The notes under the pieces: generated by a model
Seen by the model: only the letters and a program-made list of their open reading frames with translations
The model's database searches: none
What the model was told of the DNA's origin: nothing
DNA from: Metabacillus sp. FJAT-52054
GTDB taxonomy: Bacteria > Bacillota > Bacilli > Bacillales > Bacillaceae
Length of the DNA: 64,000 nt
NCBI RefSeq assembly: GCF_037201815.1
Contig: NZ_CP147407.1
Span: 3,666,723-3,730,722 of the forward strand
Direction: 5' to 3'
Translations under genes and position numbers: made by a program
Shown here: piece after piece, positions 41,663 to 49,611 of the stretch
Position numbering within the stretch: position 1 is the first letter of the stretch
Layout: each line of letters begins with the position of its first letter

Positions 41663-41861
41663 GTTCTTGTTAAAGAACCTTACACACTGAGTATATCGTA
41701 CGACCCACAAAATCGGAAGTGGTCTTTTGTACCAAAAAGTTCTTTTTAACGAATATTTTCTGTAGTTTCCTTCGCTTTTCTTCATTTTTCTAACTTTTTC
41801 ATATTTTTTACGGTCTTTTTGTTTTATATAAAGAACATATTGATCCGCATTTTGGTTCTTT
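41663..41861 (-). promoter_or_regulatory. SinR operator cluster and promoter of the matrix operon
   Basis: Five GTTCTT(T/G) half-sites occur in 200 bp: an inverted pair GTTCTTGTTAAAGAAC (41663-41678), GTTCTTT at 41739-41745, AAAGAAC at 41830-41836 and GTTCTTT at 41855-41861. A minus-strand -10 TATACT (41695-41690), with a poor -35 (TTCCGA) 17 nt further up, places the transcription start next to the inverted pair, so a SinR dimer there would block initiation. The boxes match the known B. subtilis SinR consensus; binding is inferred. Confidence 0.72.
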
Positions 41862-41881
41862 CGACACGGTATGACCTAACT

Positions 41882-41910
41882 AAAAACCGGCTCTATTTGA
41901 AGAGCCGGTT
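41882..41910 (-). terminator. pepF terminator
   Basis: AACCGGCTCT (41885-41894) and AGAGCCGGTT (41901-41910) form a perfect 10-bp stem with a 6-nt loop, followed on the minus strand by TTTTTAG. Confidence 0.9.
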
Positions 41911-41918
41911 CTCATCCA

Positions 41919-43832
41919 TTACTTTTCGTTCATCAATTTTTCCATTTCATTCAATGTTTCCTCAAACACTTGCATCGCCTGATCAATCGGTTTGGATGTG
42001 GACATGTCCACTCCGGCACCCTTCAGGATGCTGATTGGATCGGAGGATCCGCCTGCAGTCAGGAAGTTATCCTTCACGCGCTTAACAGCCGGTGCGCCTT
42101 CGTCCGTGATTTGTTTGGACAGAGCCGTTGAAGCTGCGAAGCTTGTTGCGTATTGATATACGTAGAAATTGTAGTTATAGAAGTGAGGGATGCGCGCCCA
42201 TTCCATTGGGATCTCTTCATCCGCCGCCATCGCTTTTCCGTAATACTTCTTATTGATGTCCCCGTAGACTTTCTTGTACGTTTCTGCGTTCAGCGCTTCG
42301 CCTTTTTGGTCCAGCTCATGAATCGCTTCTTCAAATTCAGCAAACTGGGTTTGACGGAATAGCGTCGTACGGAAGTTTTCAAGACGCTGATTCAGCAAGA
42401 ACATTTTTTCTTCTTTTGTTTTGGCGTTTTTATATTCACTGTTCCAAAGCAATGCTTCATTCAGTGTGGAAGCAACTTCCGCAGTGAAGGTAGCATAGTT
42501 CGAGTTGAAATAGTTTTGCTTTTCGCTCGACATGTAAGAGTGTACAGCGTGACCTAATTCATGGGCAATCGTCGATACATCATCCTTCGTTCCCTGATAA
42601 TTTAACAACAGGTATGGATGTGAACCGTAGGAACCCCATTGGTAAGCGCCCGTTGCTTTATCATCTGTAGAATAGACGTCAATCCAGCGCTGATCAAATG
42701 CTTTTTTCAATGTATTTACATAGTCTTCGCCCATTGGCTTCAGACCTTCGAGCACCATTTTCTCTGCATCTGCATATGGAATGTAGGTTTCGTCTGCTTC
42801 CACTATCGGTGTATAGATGTCGTACATATGAAGCTCATCGACTCCGAGCATTTTCTTCTTCAATTCCATATAGCGGTGCATTAAAGGCAGGCCTTTGTTA
42901 ACGGAAGAAATCAGCTGATCATATACTTTTGACGGGACGTTGTTTGGCACAACAGCCGCTTCCAAAGCAGACTTATAATTTCTAACTTCAGCACCGATAT
43001 TGTGGCTCTTCACCTGAGCCGTCAGTGTTTGCGAGAAGGAATCCTGGAACTTTCCAAGCGTTTGATAATATGCTTCATACGCTTGCTTACGAACATTGCG
43101 GTCCTTGCTTTCCATATAGGAAATGAAATTGGAACGTGTCAGCTGTACGTCCTTCCCGCTGGAGTCCTTGATCATCGGGAACTTCACATCTTTTGCAAGC
43201 ATCGCATAAACGCCTGAACCCGTATCATTCAATGGAGATACCTTCGCAAGCAGCTCCTCTTCCTGCTTTGTGAGGGTGTGGTCTTTCGTGCGAATCATAT
43301 CTTTAATGAAATATTTATAGGGAGCCGTCATTTTATTGCGCAGGAAACGCTCAATTTCTTTTTTTGGAATGCTGACGACTTCCGGCTTGAACCATGAAGT
43401 ATTAGCTGAAACCTTCGCGGACATTTTTTCCGCACGGTCTGTCAAAGCCTGCAGAGACGAATTAGACTGGTTCACATCGAACGAAAGGTTTGCGTAAACA
43501 TAGGCTTTATCGGAAATAACGGATAGCGCTGCATAGTCCTTTAATGCATTTGTAAGATTCAGAGCGGATTTCCCAATCTTGCCCTGGTGGTTCTTTTTGA
43601 ACTTCGCAGACAGATCTTCGGCTTTCTTTACATCCGCTTCCCACGCTGCTTTGGATTTATACATATCTTCCAAATTCCATTTATACTCCACTGGAATTTC
43701 GTCGCGGTTTTTGTAATTCGGTTTCGCTTGCTCCTCGGCATGGGCAACCGGAGTGCTCAGGACGTTGTACGGTACCACTGCTGAAACGGCGATCGCAGCC
43801 GCTGCCACAGTTGTTATAAGCTGTTTTTTCAT
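41919..43832 (-). CDS. pepF: Exported oligoendopeptidase F (M3 family)
   Basis: A 637-aa zinc metallopeptidase that cleaves short peptides. The zinc site is IAHELGHAVHSY (HExxH, about residue 423) with the third ligand in the following FTAEVASTLNE helix. The PepF N-terminal domain starts YKNRDEIPVEYKWNLEDMY. Unusually for a family often cytosolic, the first 35 residues are a clear signal peptide (KKQLITTVAAAAIAVSAVVPYNVL...VAHA, AxA cleavage). GGAGGGTCTTTTC sets the ATG at 43832. It is monocistronic and ends in a terminator just upstream of the matrix operon. It probably degrades extracellular peptides or signals. Confidence 0.94.
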   Translation of the reverse strand: MKKQLITTVAAAAIAVSAVVPYNVLSTPVAHAEEQAKPNYKNRDEIPVEYKWNLEDMYKSKAAWEADVKKAEDLSAKFKKNHQGKIGKSALNLTNALKDYAALSVISDKAYVYANLSFDVNQSNSSLQALTDRAEKMSAKVSANTSWFKPEVVSIPKKEIERFLRNKMTAPYKYFIKDMIRTKDHTLTKQEEELLAKVSPLNDTGSGVYAMLAKDVKFPMIKDSSGKDVQLTRSNFISYMESKDRNVRKQAYEAYYQTLGKFQDSFSQTLTAQVKSHNIGAEVRNYKSALEAAVVPNNVPSKVYDQLISSVNKGLPLMHRYMELKKKMLGVDELHMYDIYTPIVEADETYIPYADAEKMVLEGLKPMGEDYVNTLKKAFDQRWIDVYSTDDKATGAYQWGSYGSHPYLLLNYQGTKDDVSTIAHELGHAVHSYMSSEKQNYFNSNYATFTAEVASTLNEALLWNSEYKNAKTKEEKMFLLNQRLENFRTTLFRQTQFAEFEEAIHELDQKGEALNAETYKKVYGDINKKYYGKAMAADEEIPMEWARIPHFYNYNFYVYQYATSFAASTALSKQITDEGAPAVKRVKDNFLTAGGSSDPISILKGAGVDMSTSKPIDQAMQVFEETLNEMEKLMNEK

Positions 43833-43974
43833 GAAAAGACCCTCCAAATTATGTATATTTTTCTATAACACCCTTATATTTCAACAAGAATTTACATTAT
43901 TCCTTCTTTTCTGAAAAAATAGTTATTTGTTGTTGGAGTTTTTATTTAGGTTTCCTTTAAATGGGTGGAATTAT

Positions 43975-44250
43975 TACAAACGGGGAGCGGGGTCTGTGCC
44001 TCACTCTGCTAAAGAACCAAAGCTCCGGCACCAACTCTCCAAACGGTTGGTATATCTGGCTCCGCGGTCCGCTTCCTCTGTCCCCGGCTGCGGTGAAGCA
44101 TAACGGGACTGGCACCGTGCCAGTCCCCACATTCTCTGCCAAAATAAAGCTGTGGCACCGACTGTTCAATCCCTTGCCACATAAGACTTTAGTCTCCGCT
44201 CCCTCTGCCCCCACTTGCGGTGAAGCGGTTCGGGTCAGGCGCCCGCGTCA
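43975..44250. repeat. Long dispersed repeat with central palindrome, copy E
   Basis: Related to copy C: CTCTGCTAAAGAACCAAAGCTCCGGCACC, given here in pieces, CCTCTGTCCCCGGCTGCGGTGAAGC, the palindrome GGGACTGGCAC-C-GTGCCAGTCCC (about 44104-44127), then a second module with CTGTGGCACC and CCCACTTGCGGTGAAGC. It fills most of the 547-bp gap between pepF and the SEC-C gene. The frames crossing it are not genes. Confidence 0.75.
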
Positions 44251-44379
44251 GCCTCAGCATAATCCAGCGCTTATCAGGGCCCGGCACTACCCCAATATAC
44301 CCCCGCCTCCCTTGACCTCCCCCCAAAAATACGTTTAACTTGTACTATTGAAGAATTCTAAAACAGATAGGTGAATTGT

Positions 44380-46179
44380 ATGTCCATTAATCGAAATGCC
44401 CCGTGCCCTTGCGGCAGCGGGAAAAAATATAAGAAGTGCTGTTTGTCGAAGGAGAATGTGGTTCAGCTGACTGAGGTGAAGCAGGATCGGTTCCTGCAGC
44501 AGAAGGAAGAGCTCGTCCGCAGAGTAAGCCGTTTCTTCCAAGAGCATTATAATCACGCCGAGATTCATTCCTTCCGTATGGAATTCAGAGAGAGAACACA
44601 GAATACTGTTCCCCGGCATATTGAAGATTCATTTTTTGAGTTCTATCTATACTTTCTGCGGAAGGCTGAGAATGGCAAACGGCCTATCGAGTGGTTTTAT
44701 GAGGAGAACCACGCTCATTTGAACGCCGATGAGGAATTCATGCTGAGCACCTGGATTTCGCTGAATCCACGTTTGCTGCAGGCCATTGACCGCTCAGAGC
44801 ACTCGGTTCTTTTTGAGGATCAGTTCACGGGAGAAACCTTCCCGGTTCCGCGTTCACCGGAGAATACGGGCGAGTTTATCCCTTGGTACGGGACGCTTTC
44901 CATGCTGGAGCCCTTTGAAAATCAATATTTGTTTAACGGCCTGAGAGCCTTCACCACTCCTCAAGGCATAAAGGCAGCCCTTTCCATGACGAAGGAGCTT
45001 ATGGAGAAGGAAAATCTTCCTCATGAAGAAGTCCTGCTGCATTATTTCCCTGAGCTGATGGCAGAGATTGTTCAAAAGGAAAGCGAAAAGTCCGGGGATC
45101 AGTCCAAGGTGATTGAGCAGATTGAAGTAACCTATAAAGTGCTCAATGATCAAGCTCTTCTTGAGTTTTTCCATCATCACGATGAATTCCTCATTAACGA
45201 ATGGGCAGAAGAGAAATCGGCCAGCTGGACCAGTGATTGGAAAACGTTCACGGACACCGAAATGAAGGGCTCGGCCCTCCTTGGCGATGTTTATGGAACG
45301 ATAGAAGTGAGAAATGGGATTCTTTCCTTTACATGTATAGGCTCTGATTATGCAGAAGCCTTTAAACATACGATGAAGAAAACGGGTGTGGCGCTATCCT
45401 ACATGGACCAGTCTTCCAAAGCGATTACCATTCCGTTTCATGCTGAAATCAGCAATATGGTGTTTCATTCTGAGGAGGCTTCTCCCGAGCAATTTGCACC
45501 AATTGCCCAGGCTTTCCTGAACATGGACCTGAATCAGAAGATTCCCGCTTATGATAACCTCTCCTTAAAAGAGATGTGCCAACAAGGACGGGAAGCGGAT
45601 GCCGAACATTGGCTGAAAAACTATGAGCACAACTATTCGAAGCAAATGGAGGACGGAGATCTGACACCGGATTTCAATACGATCCGCAGGGAATTGGGTC
45701 TCCCTCTTTCTCCTTTCGTAACCGGAGGAGAGAAGCGGACATCTGCTCTCACACCTGCTTCCCCTCCTGGCAAAAGCAGCGGTGACCTCTTTGAGGAGGA
45801 AGATATCCCTTTCTATGAAGCATTGGGCTTCAGACCGGATACCATTCATACGTTTTTTGCTTCTGATTTAATGAATTTTTACCGTGAAAAATCCATGGGA
45901 AAGTCAGAAAACACCGTACGAAAATACCGCAACAACCTATTGGATCTTCGTGAAATACTGGAAGGTAAATCATTAAACAGCTGGAGTGACTGCAGCCAGA
46001 CATTCTGGAACGATGTGTTCGGCAAGGACTTATTTGCCCTCTATACACAAACAAGCAAAACCCAGCTTAAGGAATTCGCAAGCACGATGAAGACTCTTGC
46101 GAAGTGGCTCGATGATCGAAATGGAACCAATCTTTCTGAGGATGTCGCAAAAGCGATTACGGAAACTGAATTTGTATAA
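44380..46179 (+). CDS. SEC-C zinc-motif protein with C-terminal phage-integrase-SAM-like segment
   Basis: A 599-aa cytosolic protein. The N-terminus is a SEC-C motif, NRNAPCPCGSGKKYKKCC, a zinc ribbon as found at the end of SecA. The middle is an acidic alpha/beta region without motifs I can name (LEPFENQYLFNGLRAF, KGSALLGDVYGTIEVRNGIL). The last 110 residues (FFASDLMNFYREKSMGKSENTVRKYRNNLLDLREIL...) resemble an N-terminal SAM-like core-binding domain. AGGTGA fits the ATG at 44380, not the GTG at 44371. Such SEC-C proteins are common in Bacillus and uncharacterised. A bidirectional terminator follows. Confidence 0.8.
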   Translation: MSINRNAPCPCGSGKKYKKCCLSKENVVQLTEVKQDRFLQQKEELVRRVSRFFQEHYNHAEIHSFRMEFRERTQNTVPRHIEDSFFEFYLYFLRKAENGKRPIEWFYEENHAHLNADEEFMLSTWISLNPRLLQAIDRSEHSVLFEDQFTGETFPVPRSPENTGEFIPWYGTLSMLEPFENQYLFNGLRAFTTPQGIKAALSMTKELMEKENLPHEEVLLHYFPELMAEIVQKESEKSGDQSKVIEQIEVTYKVLNDQALLEFFHHHDEFLINEWAEEKSASWTSDWKTFTDTEMKGSALLGDVYGTIEVRNGILSFTCIGSDYAEAFKHTMKKTGVALSYMDQSSKAITIPFHAEISNMVFHSEEASPEQFAPIAQAFLNMDLNQKIPAYDNLSLKEMCQQGREADAEHWLKNYEHNYSKQMEDGDLTPDFNTIRRELGLPLSPFVTGGEKRTSALTPASPPGKSSGDLFEEEDIPFYEALGFRPDTIHTFFASDLMNFYREKSMGKSENTVRKYRNNLLDLREILEGKSLNSWSDCSQTFWNDVFGKDLFALYTQTSKTQLKEFASTMKTLAKWLDDRNGTNLSEDVAKAITETEFV

Positions 46180-46180
46180 G

Positions 46181-46218
46181 AAAGAAGCCCTCTTCCTTAA
46201 CGGACAGAGGGTTTCTTT
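46181..46218. terminator. Bidirectional terminator after the SEC-C gene
   Basis: AAAGAAGCCCTCT and AGAGGGTTTCTTT pair across a 12-nt loop; it overlaps the end of the convergent DUF2809 gene. Confidence 0.8.
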
Positions 46219-46586
46219 GCTATGTATTCACTGCCTGCACAAATGCTAATTCCAATGGCATATGCGGCTAAATCCGTCCAAAGGAAACCATACCCGAGAA
46301 TCAAGCCTCCAAGAGACGTTCCCCTTATGTCATTGATCCAGGCGGCTTGATAGAGTTGGCTGCACTCTGTGAGCAGGCAGTAGAAACCGGCGGCTCCCAC
46401 AATGACCGCTGTTTTTCTCCTATTAAAAAGAAAGGCAAAACCGACGAAAATCATCGCCGCCCATATGGCATCTCCGAGGTAGGTGTTGATGAATCCCGGA
46501 AGGAATGGAGACAGCCTTCTTGAATAGAGACCGAGTCCGACCATCAGAATAAGCAGGAGGCCGTAAAAAATTCGGGAACGATTCAT
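46197..46586 (-). CDS. DUF2809 family membrane protein
   Basis: A 129-aa polytopic membrane protein with four helices. It carries the DUF2809 pattern GLYSRRLSPFLPGFINTYLGDAIWAAMIFVGFAF (given in part) and a later LLTECSQLYQAAWINDIRGT followed by GLILGYGFLWTDLAAYAIG. That resembles the VanZ/DUF2809 arrangement, where the conserved E-x-x-Q and D lie at the membrane surface. The start overlaps the stop of the upstream 146-aa gene by 4 nt (ATGA), so they are translationally coupled. Function unknown. Confidence 0.85.
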   Translation of the reverse strand: MNRSRIFYGLLLILMVGLGLYSRRLSPFLPGFINTYLGDAIWAAMIFVGFAFLFNRRKTAVIVGAAGFYCLLTECSQLYQAAWINDIRGTSLGGLILGYGFLWTDLAAYAIGISICAGSEYIAKKPSVR

Positions 46587-47023
46587 TCTCCGGTTTCTTT
46601 CACGTACAGCACGTACACCCGGCGGTCCTGATCCATTTCCGCGCTGATCCGCTCATATTCCTTTCCTCTTATAGTAAGGAATGTTGAGTCCAGACGGGAA
46701 AAGACTTCTACATGGTCGAAGCATGAGATATACATAAATTCAGGACTTTCCTTGTATTCTTCATATAAGCGAATTTCAATTCCAAGCGGGCGGTCCTGTA
46801 CAGCAGAGGGAAAGGGCTGCTCCTCTTTGTCCGGATTGAGATAAATAACGAACCGGTCCTGTTCAAGAGCGGTACTGGTTACCTCATAAACGGATCCTTC
46901 TATCACAAAATAATCGCAGCTTCGTCTGCAAAAAATCTGCATCGGATCGAGATCTTTAAAATGGTAGATTGCCGGAAAGTCATTCAGGGGATCATTCAGT
47001 CGGTATTCGAGTATACGGTGCAT
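46583..47023 (-). CDS. Conserved hypothetical protein, 146 aa
   Basis: A soluble alpha/beta protein beginning MHRILEYRLNDPLNDFPAIY. AAGGATGTG precedes this ATG; the frame extends 94 codons further upstream across the divergent gene, but that part has no coding character. Two strands-plus-loop units look alike: YFVIEGSVYEVTSTALEQDRFVIYLN and FLTIRGKEYERISAEMDQDRRVYVLYV (shown as parts), suggesting an internal duplication. It is coupled to the DUF2809 gene. I do not recognise the family. Confidence 0.7.
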   Translation of the reverse strand: MHRILEYRLNDPLNDFPAIYHFKDLDPMQIFCRRSCDYFVIEGSVYEVTSTALEQDRFVIYLNPDKEEQPFPSAVQDRPLGIEIRLYEEYKESPEFMYISCFDHVEVFSRLDSTFLTIRGKEYERISAEMDQDRRVYVLYVKETGE

Positions 47024-47129
47024 GGCTGACACATCCTTTTTACACTCTATTATATGGGAAAGTTTGTTTATTTTGAAAAAAACTGTGTTAAAATCGGTAA
47101 AGAATCCATTAGCTGCTAGGAGGTTCATT

Positions 47130-47450
47130 GTGAACAAAACAGAACATATGATGAAAAATGTGCTGCTTACGGCGACAGCCTCTGTTTTGGCGATTGGGAT
47201 GTCAGGCTGTTCGTCACAGGACAGACCCCCTAAGCCTAAAGATAAATCATGTGATGATTGGGAATGGGATAATGACACGGAGACTTGGCAATGCGATGAT
47301 GACACCAGTCCCCATTTCGGCTACTTTTTCTGGGGCGGATCTTTTTTTGCCAGTTCCAACGCTTTAAAAAAGAGTTCGTCCTATAAAAACTACATAAGCA
47401 AAGGCAAAACTGGAATCGGCAGCGGATCAAAGGGCGGCTTCGGCGGATAA
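47130..47450 (+). CDS. Small lipoprotein of a YjfM/DUF1190-like type
   Basis: A 106-aa lipoprotein. GTG start after GGAGGTTCATT; signal peptide NVLLTATASVLAIGMSGC with the lipobox Cys at about 27. The mature part has an acidic Trp/Cys segment (CDDWEWDNDTETWQCDDD) and a glycine/serine-rich C-terminus (GIGSGSKGGFGG). E. coli YgiB/YjfM (DUF1190) lipoproteins similarly end in Ser/Gly-rich tails and are encoded with a glutathionylspermidine-synthase-like protein. The stop TAATG overlaps the start of that enzyme by 1 nt. Family membership is suggested mainly by context. Confidence 0.75.
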   Translation: MNKTEHMMKNVLLTATASVLAIGMSGCSSQDRPPKPKDKSCDDWEWDNDTETWQCDDDTSPHFGYFFWGGSFFASSNALKKSSSYKNYISKGKTGIGSGSKGGFGG

Positions 47451-48700
47451 TGGAAGCTTTGCCGCGCATCCGCTATCCCCAGCATGAAAAAAAGCGCCAA
47501 AATTTCTATCAAACCATCCCTAGCTTTTGGCATGACCTGTTTGGAGAGCCTTATGCACTTTACGATATCAAAACAATAGGGATGGCTGAAGCACAGAGAA
47601 TCCGGGAGGTAACCGAGCGAATCGCGGCCATCTATGATAAAACGGCCCCGCTTCTTCGATCTTTACCTGACGAGTCGATGCTCGAACTCGGCTTCCCGGA
47701 AGAATCCGTACCATTTCTGCGGTTAAATCCCTTGCAGAATGAAGGCGTGATCCGGCGGGTGGATCTTGTACAAACAAGCAGCGGCTGGAAGCATTTCGAG
47801 CTGAATGCCGATACCCCGACCTTTATTTATGAGCTTTTCCATGTAAACGGATGGGCTGCCAGGCATTTTGGATTGGAGGACCCGAACGAAGGCTGTGAAG
47901 AAGCGCTTCAGAACGCAATCCGACAGGCAGTTCGGGAGCTTTGGGATCAAGAGCAGGCGCCAAAGGTTGTGTTCACCGCCCATGCCGATCATGAAGAGGA
48001 TTGGCATACCGCCGCTTATCTCGGCCGCCTTTTTGGATACCCTCATGAAATTGTGCCCATCCATGAACTCCAGCTGAAAGAAGGCGACGGAATTTACACC
48101 CCTGCTGGCGTAAAAATTGATGTGCTCTACAGGCAAACGTATCCGATTGAGCATCTCGTGAATGACCGGAGTGAAGACGGAACGGCCATTGGCATACAGC
48201 TGCTGAAGCTCGTTAAAGACGAAAGACTTGCCATCCTGAACCCGCTGTCCTCCTTTTTGCTTCAGTCCAAGGCAGTTCAGGCGCTCATCTGGGGATTGCA
48301 TGAAAACGGGCACTCCTATTTCAGCGACACCGAGCACGAATGGATCGGACAGCATTTCCTTCCGACCTATCTGGAAAAAGAGCCATTCATTCAGAAAGAA
48401 AAAGCCTTCGTTGAGAAGCCCGCCTTCGGAAGAGAAGGCGATACCATAACGGTATTTGGGAGTGACGGAGCACCTTTAGCTGAAAACACACTGAAAACGT
48501 ATAGCGATTCCCTTAAGGTTTATCAGGAGTATCAGGAGCTGCCGACCTCTGCCATCGAGACACCTTATGGTAAAGATCAGGCTCACCTGTTAGTCGGTTC
48601 ATTTGTGATCGGAAAGAAAGCGGAAGCCTTCGGAATCAGAGCCGGAAGCGCCATTACAGGAAACGAGGCGTACTTTTTGCCAGCCGGAATCCGCACTTAA
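47450..48700 (+). CDS. Glutathionylspermidine synthase-like ATP-grasp protein (YgiC/YjfC-like)
   Basis: A 416-aa cytosolic ligase of the GSP_synth family. Visible: YALYDIKTIGMAEAQRIREV, the substrate-binding HFELNADTPTFIYELFHVNG, and near the C-terminus the ATP-grasp part EKPAFGREGDTITVFG with LVGSFVIGKKAEAFGIRAG. It lacks the amidase domain of true glutathionylspermidine synthetase/amidase, as YgiC and YjfC do. These homologues are thought to ligate peptides or amines, but the product is not established. Starts inside the stop of the lipoprotein gene and is followed 25 nt later by a DUF350 membrane protein. Confidence 0.9.
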   Translation: MEALPRIRYPQHEKKRQNFYQTIPSFWHDLFGEPYALYDIKTIGMAEAQRIREVTERIAAIYDKTAPLLRSLPDESMLELGFPEESVPFLRLNPLQNEGVIRRVDLVQTSSGWKHFELNADTPTFIYELFHVNGWAARHFGLEDPNEGCEEALQNAIRQAVRELWDQEQAPKVVFTAHADHEEDWHTAAYLGRLFGYPHEIVPIHELQLKEGDGIYTPAGVKIDVLYRQTYPIEHLVNDRSEDGTAIGIQLLKLVKDERLAILNPLSSFLLQSKAVQALIWGLHENGHSYFSDTEHEWIGQHFLPTYLEKEPFIQKEKAFVEKPAFGREGDTITVFGSDGAPLAENTLKTYSDSLKVYQEYQELPTSAIETPYGKDQAHLLVGSFVIGKKAEAFGIRAGSAITGNEAYFLPAGIRT

Positions 48701-48725
48701 TTTGCAATTAAAGGAGACGATTAAA

Positions 48726-49157
48726 ATGGAAGCATTGTTCCATACTCTTACCTACCTTGTGATTGGCCTGGCAACTCTCCTTATCGGAGCTGTCCTGTTC
48801 AGCATCACAACCAAAATGAGTGAACGAAAGCAGATCTTGGAGGAGGCTAATACAGCCGCCGCCATCAAGCTCGGAGGCAAAATGCTCGGCCTCGCCATTG
48901 TTATCTGGGCCGCTGCCCAATACTCACTCAATGTAGTGGACTACTGCCTATGGAGCGTATTCGGCCTGGCCGCACAAATTTTATCTTACTGGATCGTTGA
49001 GCACCTTCTGTTTCCGAAAATCTCCCTTGCTAAAAAGGTGGAAGAAGGCAACAAAGCCGTCGCCATCCTGCTTTTCATGATTTCCGTTTCCGTCGGGCTG
49101 ATTATTGCGGGCTCGCTTTCTTATGATGCGGTTTATGAGATGCTGCAGAATCAGTGA
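48726..49157 (+). CDS. DUF350 membrane protein (YjfL-like)
   Basis: A 143-aa protein of four membrane helices: LTYLVIGLATLLIGAVLFSITTK, NTAAAIKLGGKMLGLAIVIWAAA, VDYCLWSVFGLAAQILSYWIVE, and VEEGNKAVAILLFMISVSVGLIIAGSL (fragments). The repeated N-x-A-x-A-(I/V) at the start of helices 2 and 4 shows the internal DUF350 duplication. RBS AAAGGAGACG sets ATG 48726. DUF350 genes accompany GSP_synth and DUF1190 genes in distant bacteria, so this is a three-gene module. A terminator follows. Confidence 0.9.
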   Translation: MEALFHTLTYLVIGLATLLIGAVLFSITTKMSERKQILEEANTAAAIKLGGKMLGLAIVIWAAAQYSLNVVDYCLWSVFGLAAQILSYWIVEHLLFPKISLAKKVEEGNKAVAILLFMISVSVGLIIAGSLSYDAVYEMLQNQ

Positions 49158-49170
49158 TATTACATGTTCA

Positions 49171-49204
49171 AAAGGAAAGGACCGCTGTCTCCTTTCCTTT
49201 TTTC
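49171..49204 (+). terminator. Terminator of the lipoprotein/GSP-synthase/DUF350 operon
   Basis: AAAGGAAAGGA and TCCTTTCCTTT form an 11-bp stem with an 8-nt loop and a T tail. Confidence 0.9.
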
Positions 49205-49246
49205 TATTAAGCCGATTTAAATCCAACCCATAAAAGGATGAAAATT

Positions 49247-49543
49247 TTGAACGAAATTATAGGAAAAACGCTGTTTTTAATAGGCAGTCTTTTAATTCTT
49301 CATTTTCTGTACAGTCTATTATTCCTTCTAAGCAAACGCGCCGGAAAAGGACTCTACAATTGGCTGACGATGGATAATTGTCTGCTTGAGCTGCTTTCTT
49401 TTCCCTTATTTACTCCTGTTTACTTCGTTGCGACTAAAATATACGATCGATTCAACTGGTTGATCGCAAGACTGTTCATTTTGCTATATGCGATTCTTTT
49501 ATTTTCGTTAGCTATTGCCTGTTTTGTATTAGGCGCACCGTGA
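49247..49543 (+). CDS. Small membrane protein, unknown
   Basis: About 98 aa with two to three hydrophobic segments (GKTLFLIGSLLILHFLYSLLFLL, LSFPLFTPVYFVATKIY, LFILLYAILLFSLAIACFVL in part). ATG 49238 lies directly on the AAGG of the RBS; AAGGATGA is better spaced for the TTG at 49247. I do not recognise the family. It lies between the DUF350 terminator and the HAD gene and may be a single-gene unit. Confidence 0.6.
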   Translation: MNEIIGKTLFLIGSLLILHFLYSLLFLLSKRAGKGLYNWLTMDNCLLELLSFPLFTPVYFVATKIYDRFNWLIARLFILLYAILLFSLAIACFVLGAP

Positions 49544-49611
49544 TGCCCTATTTTTTCTTTTTCTCCTGTAAATTGATATGCTAAATAGAAATGAAGCTTG
49601 GAGGATTGAAA

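Noticed and set aside
43957..44338. Frames of 85 and 125 codons between pepF and the SEC-C gene
   Set aside because: They run through the dispersed repeat and lack start signals.
46583..47305. 240-aa form of the hypothetical protein at 46583
   Set aside because: The first 94 codons are antisense to the divergent lipoprotein gene; ATG 47023 has the RBS.
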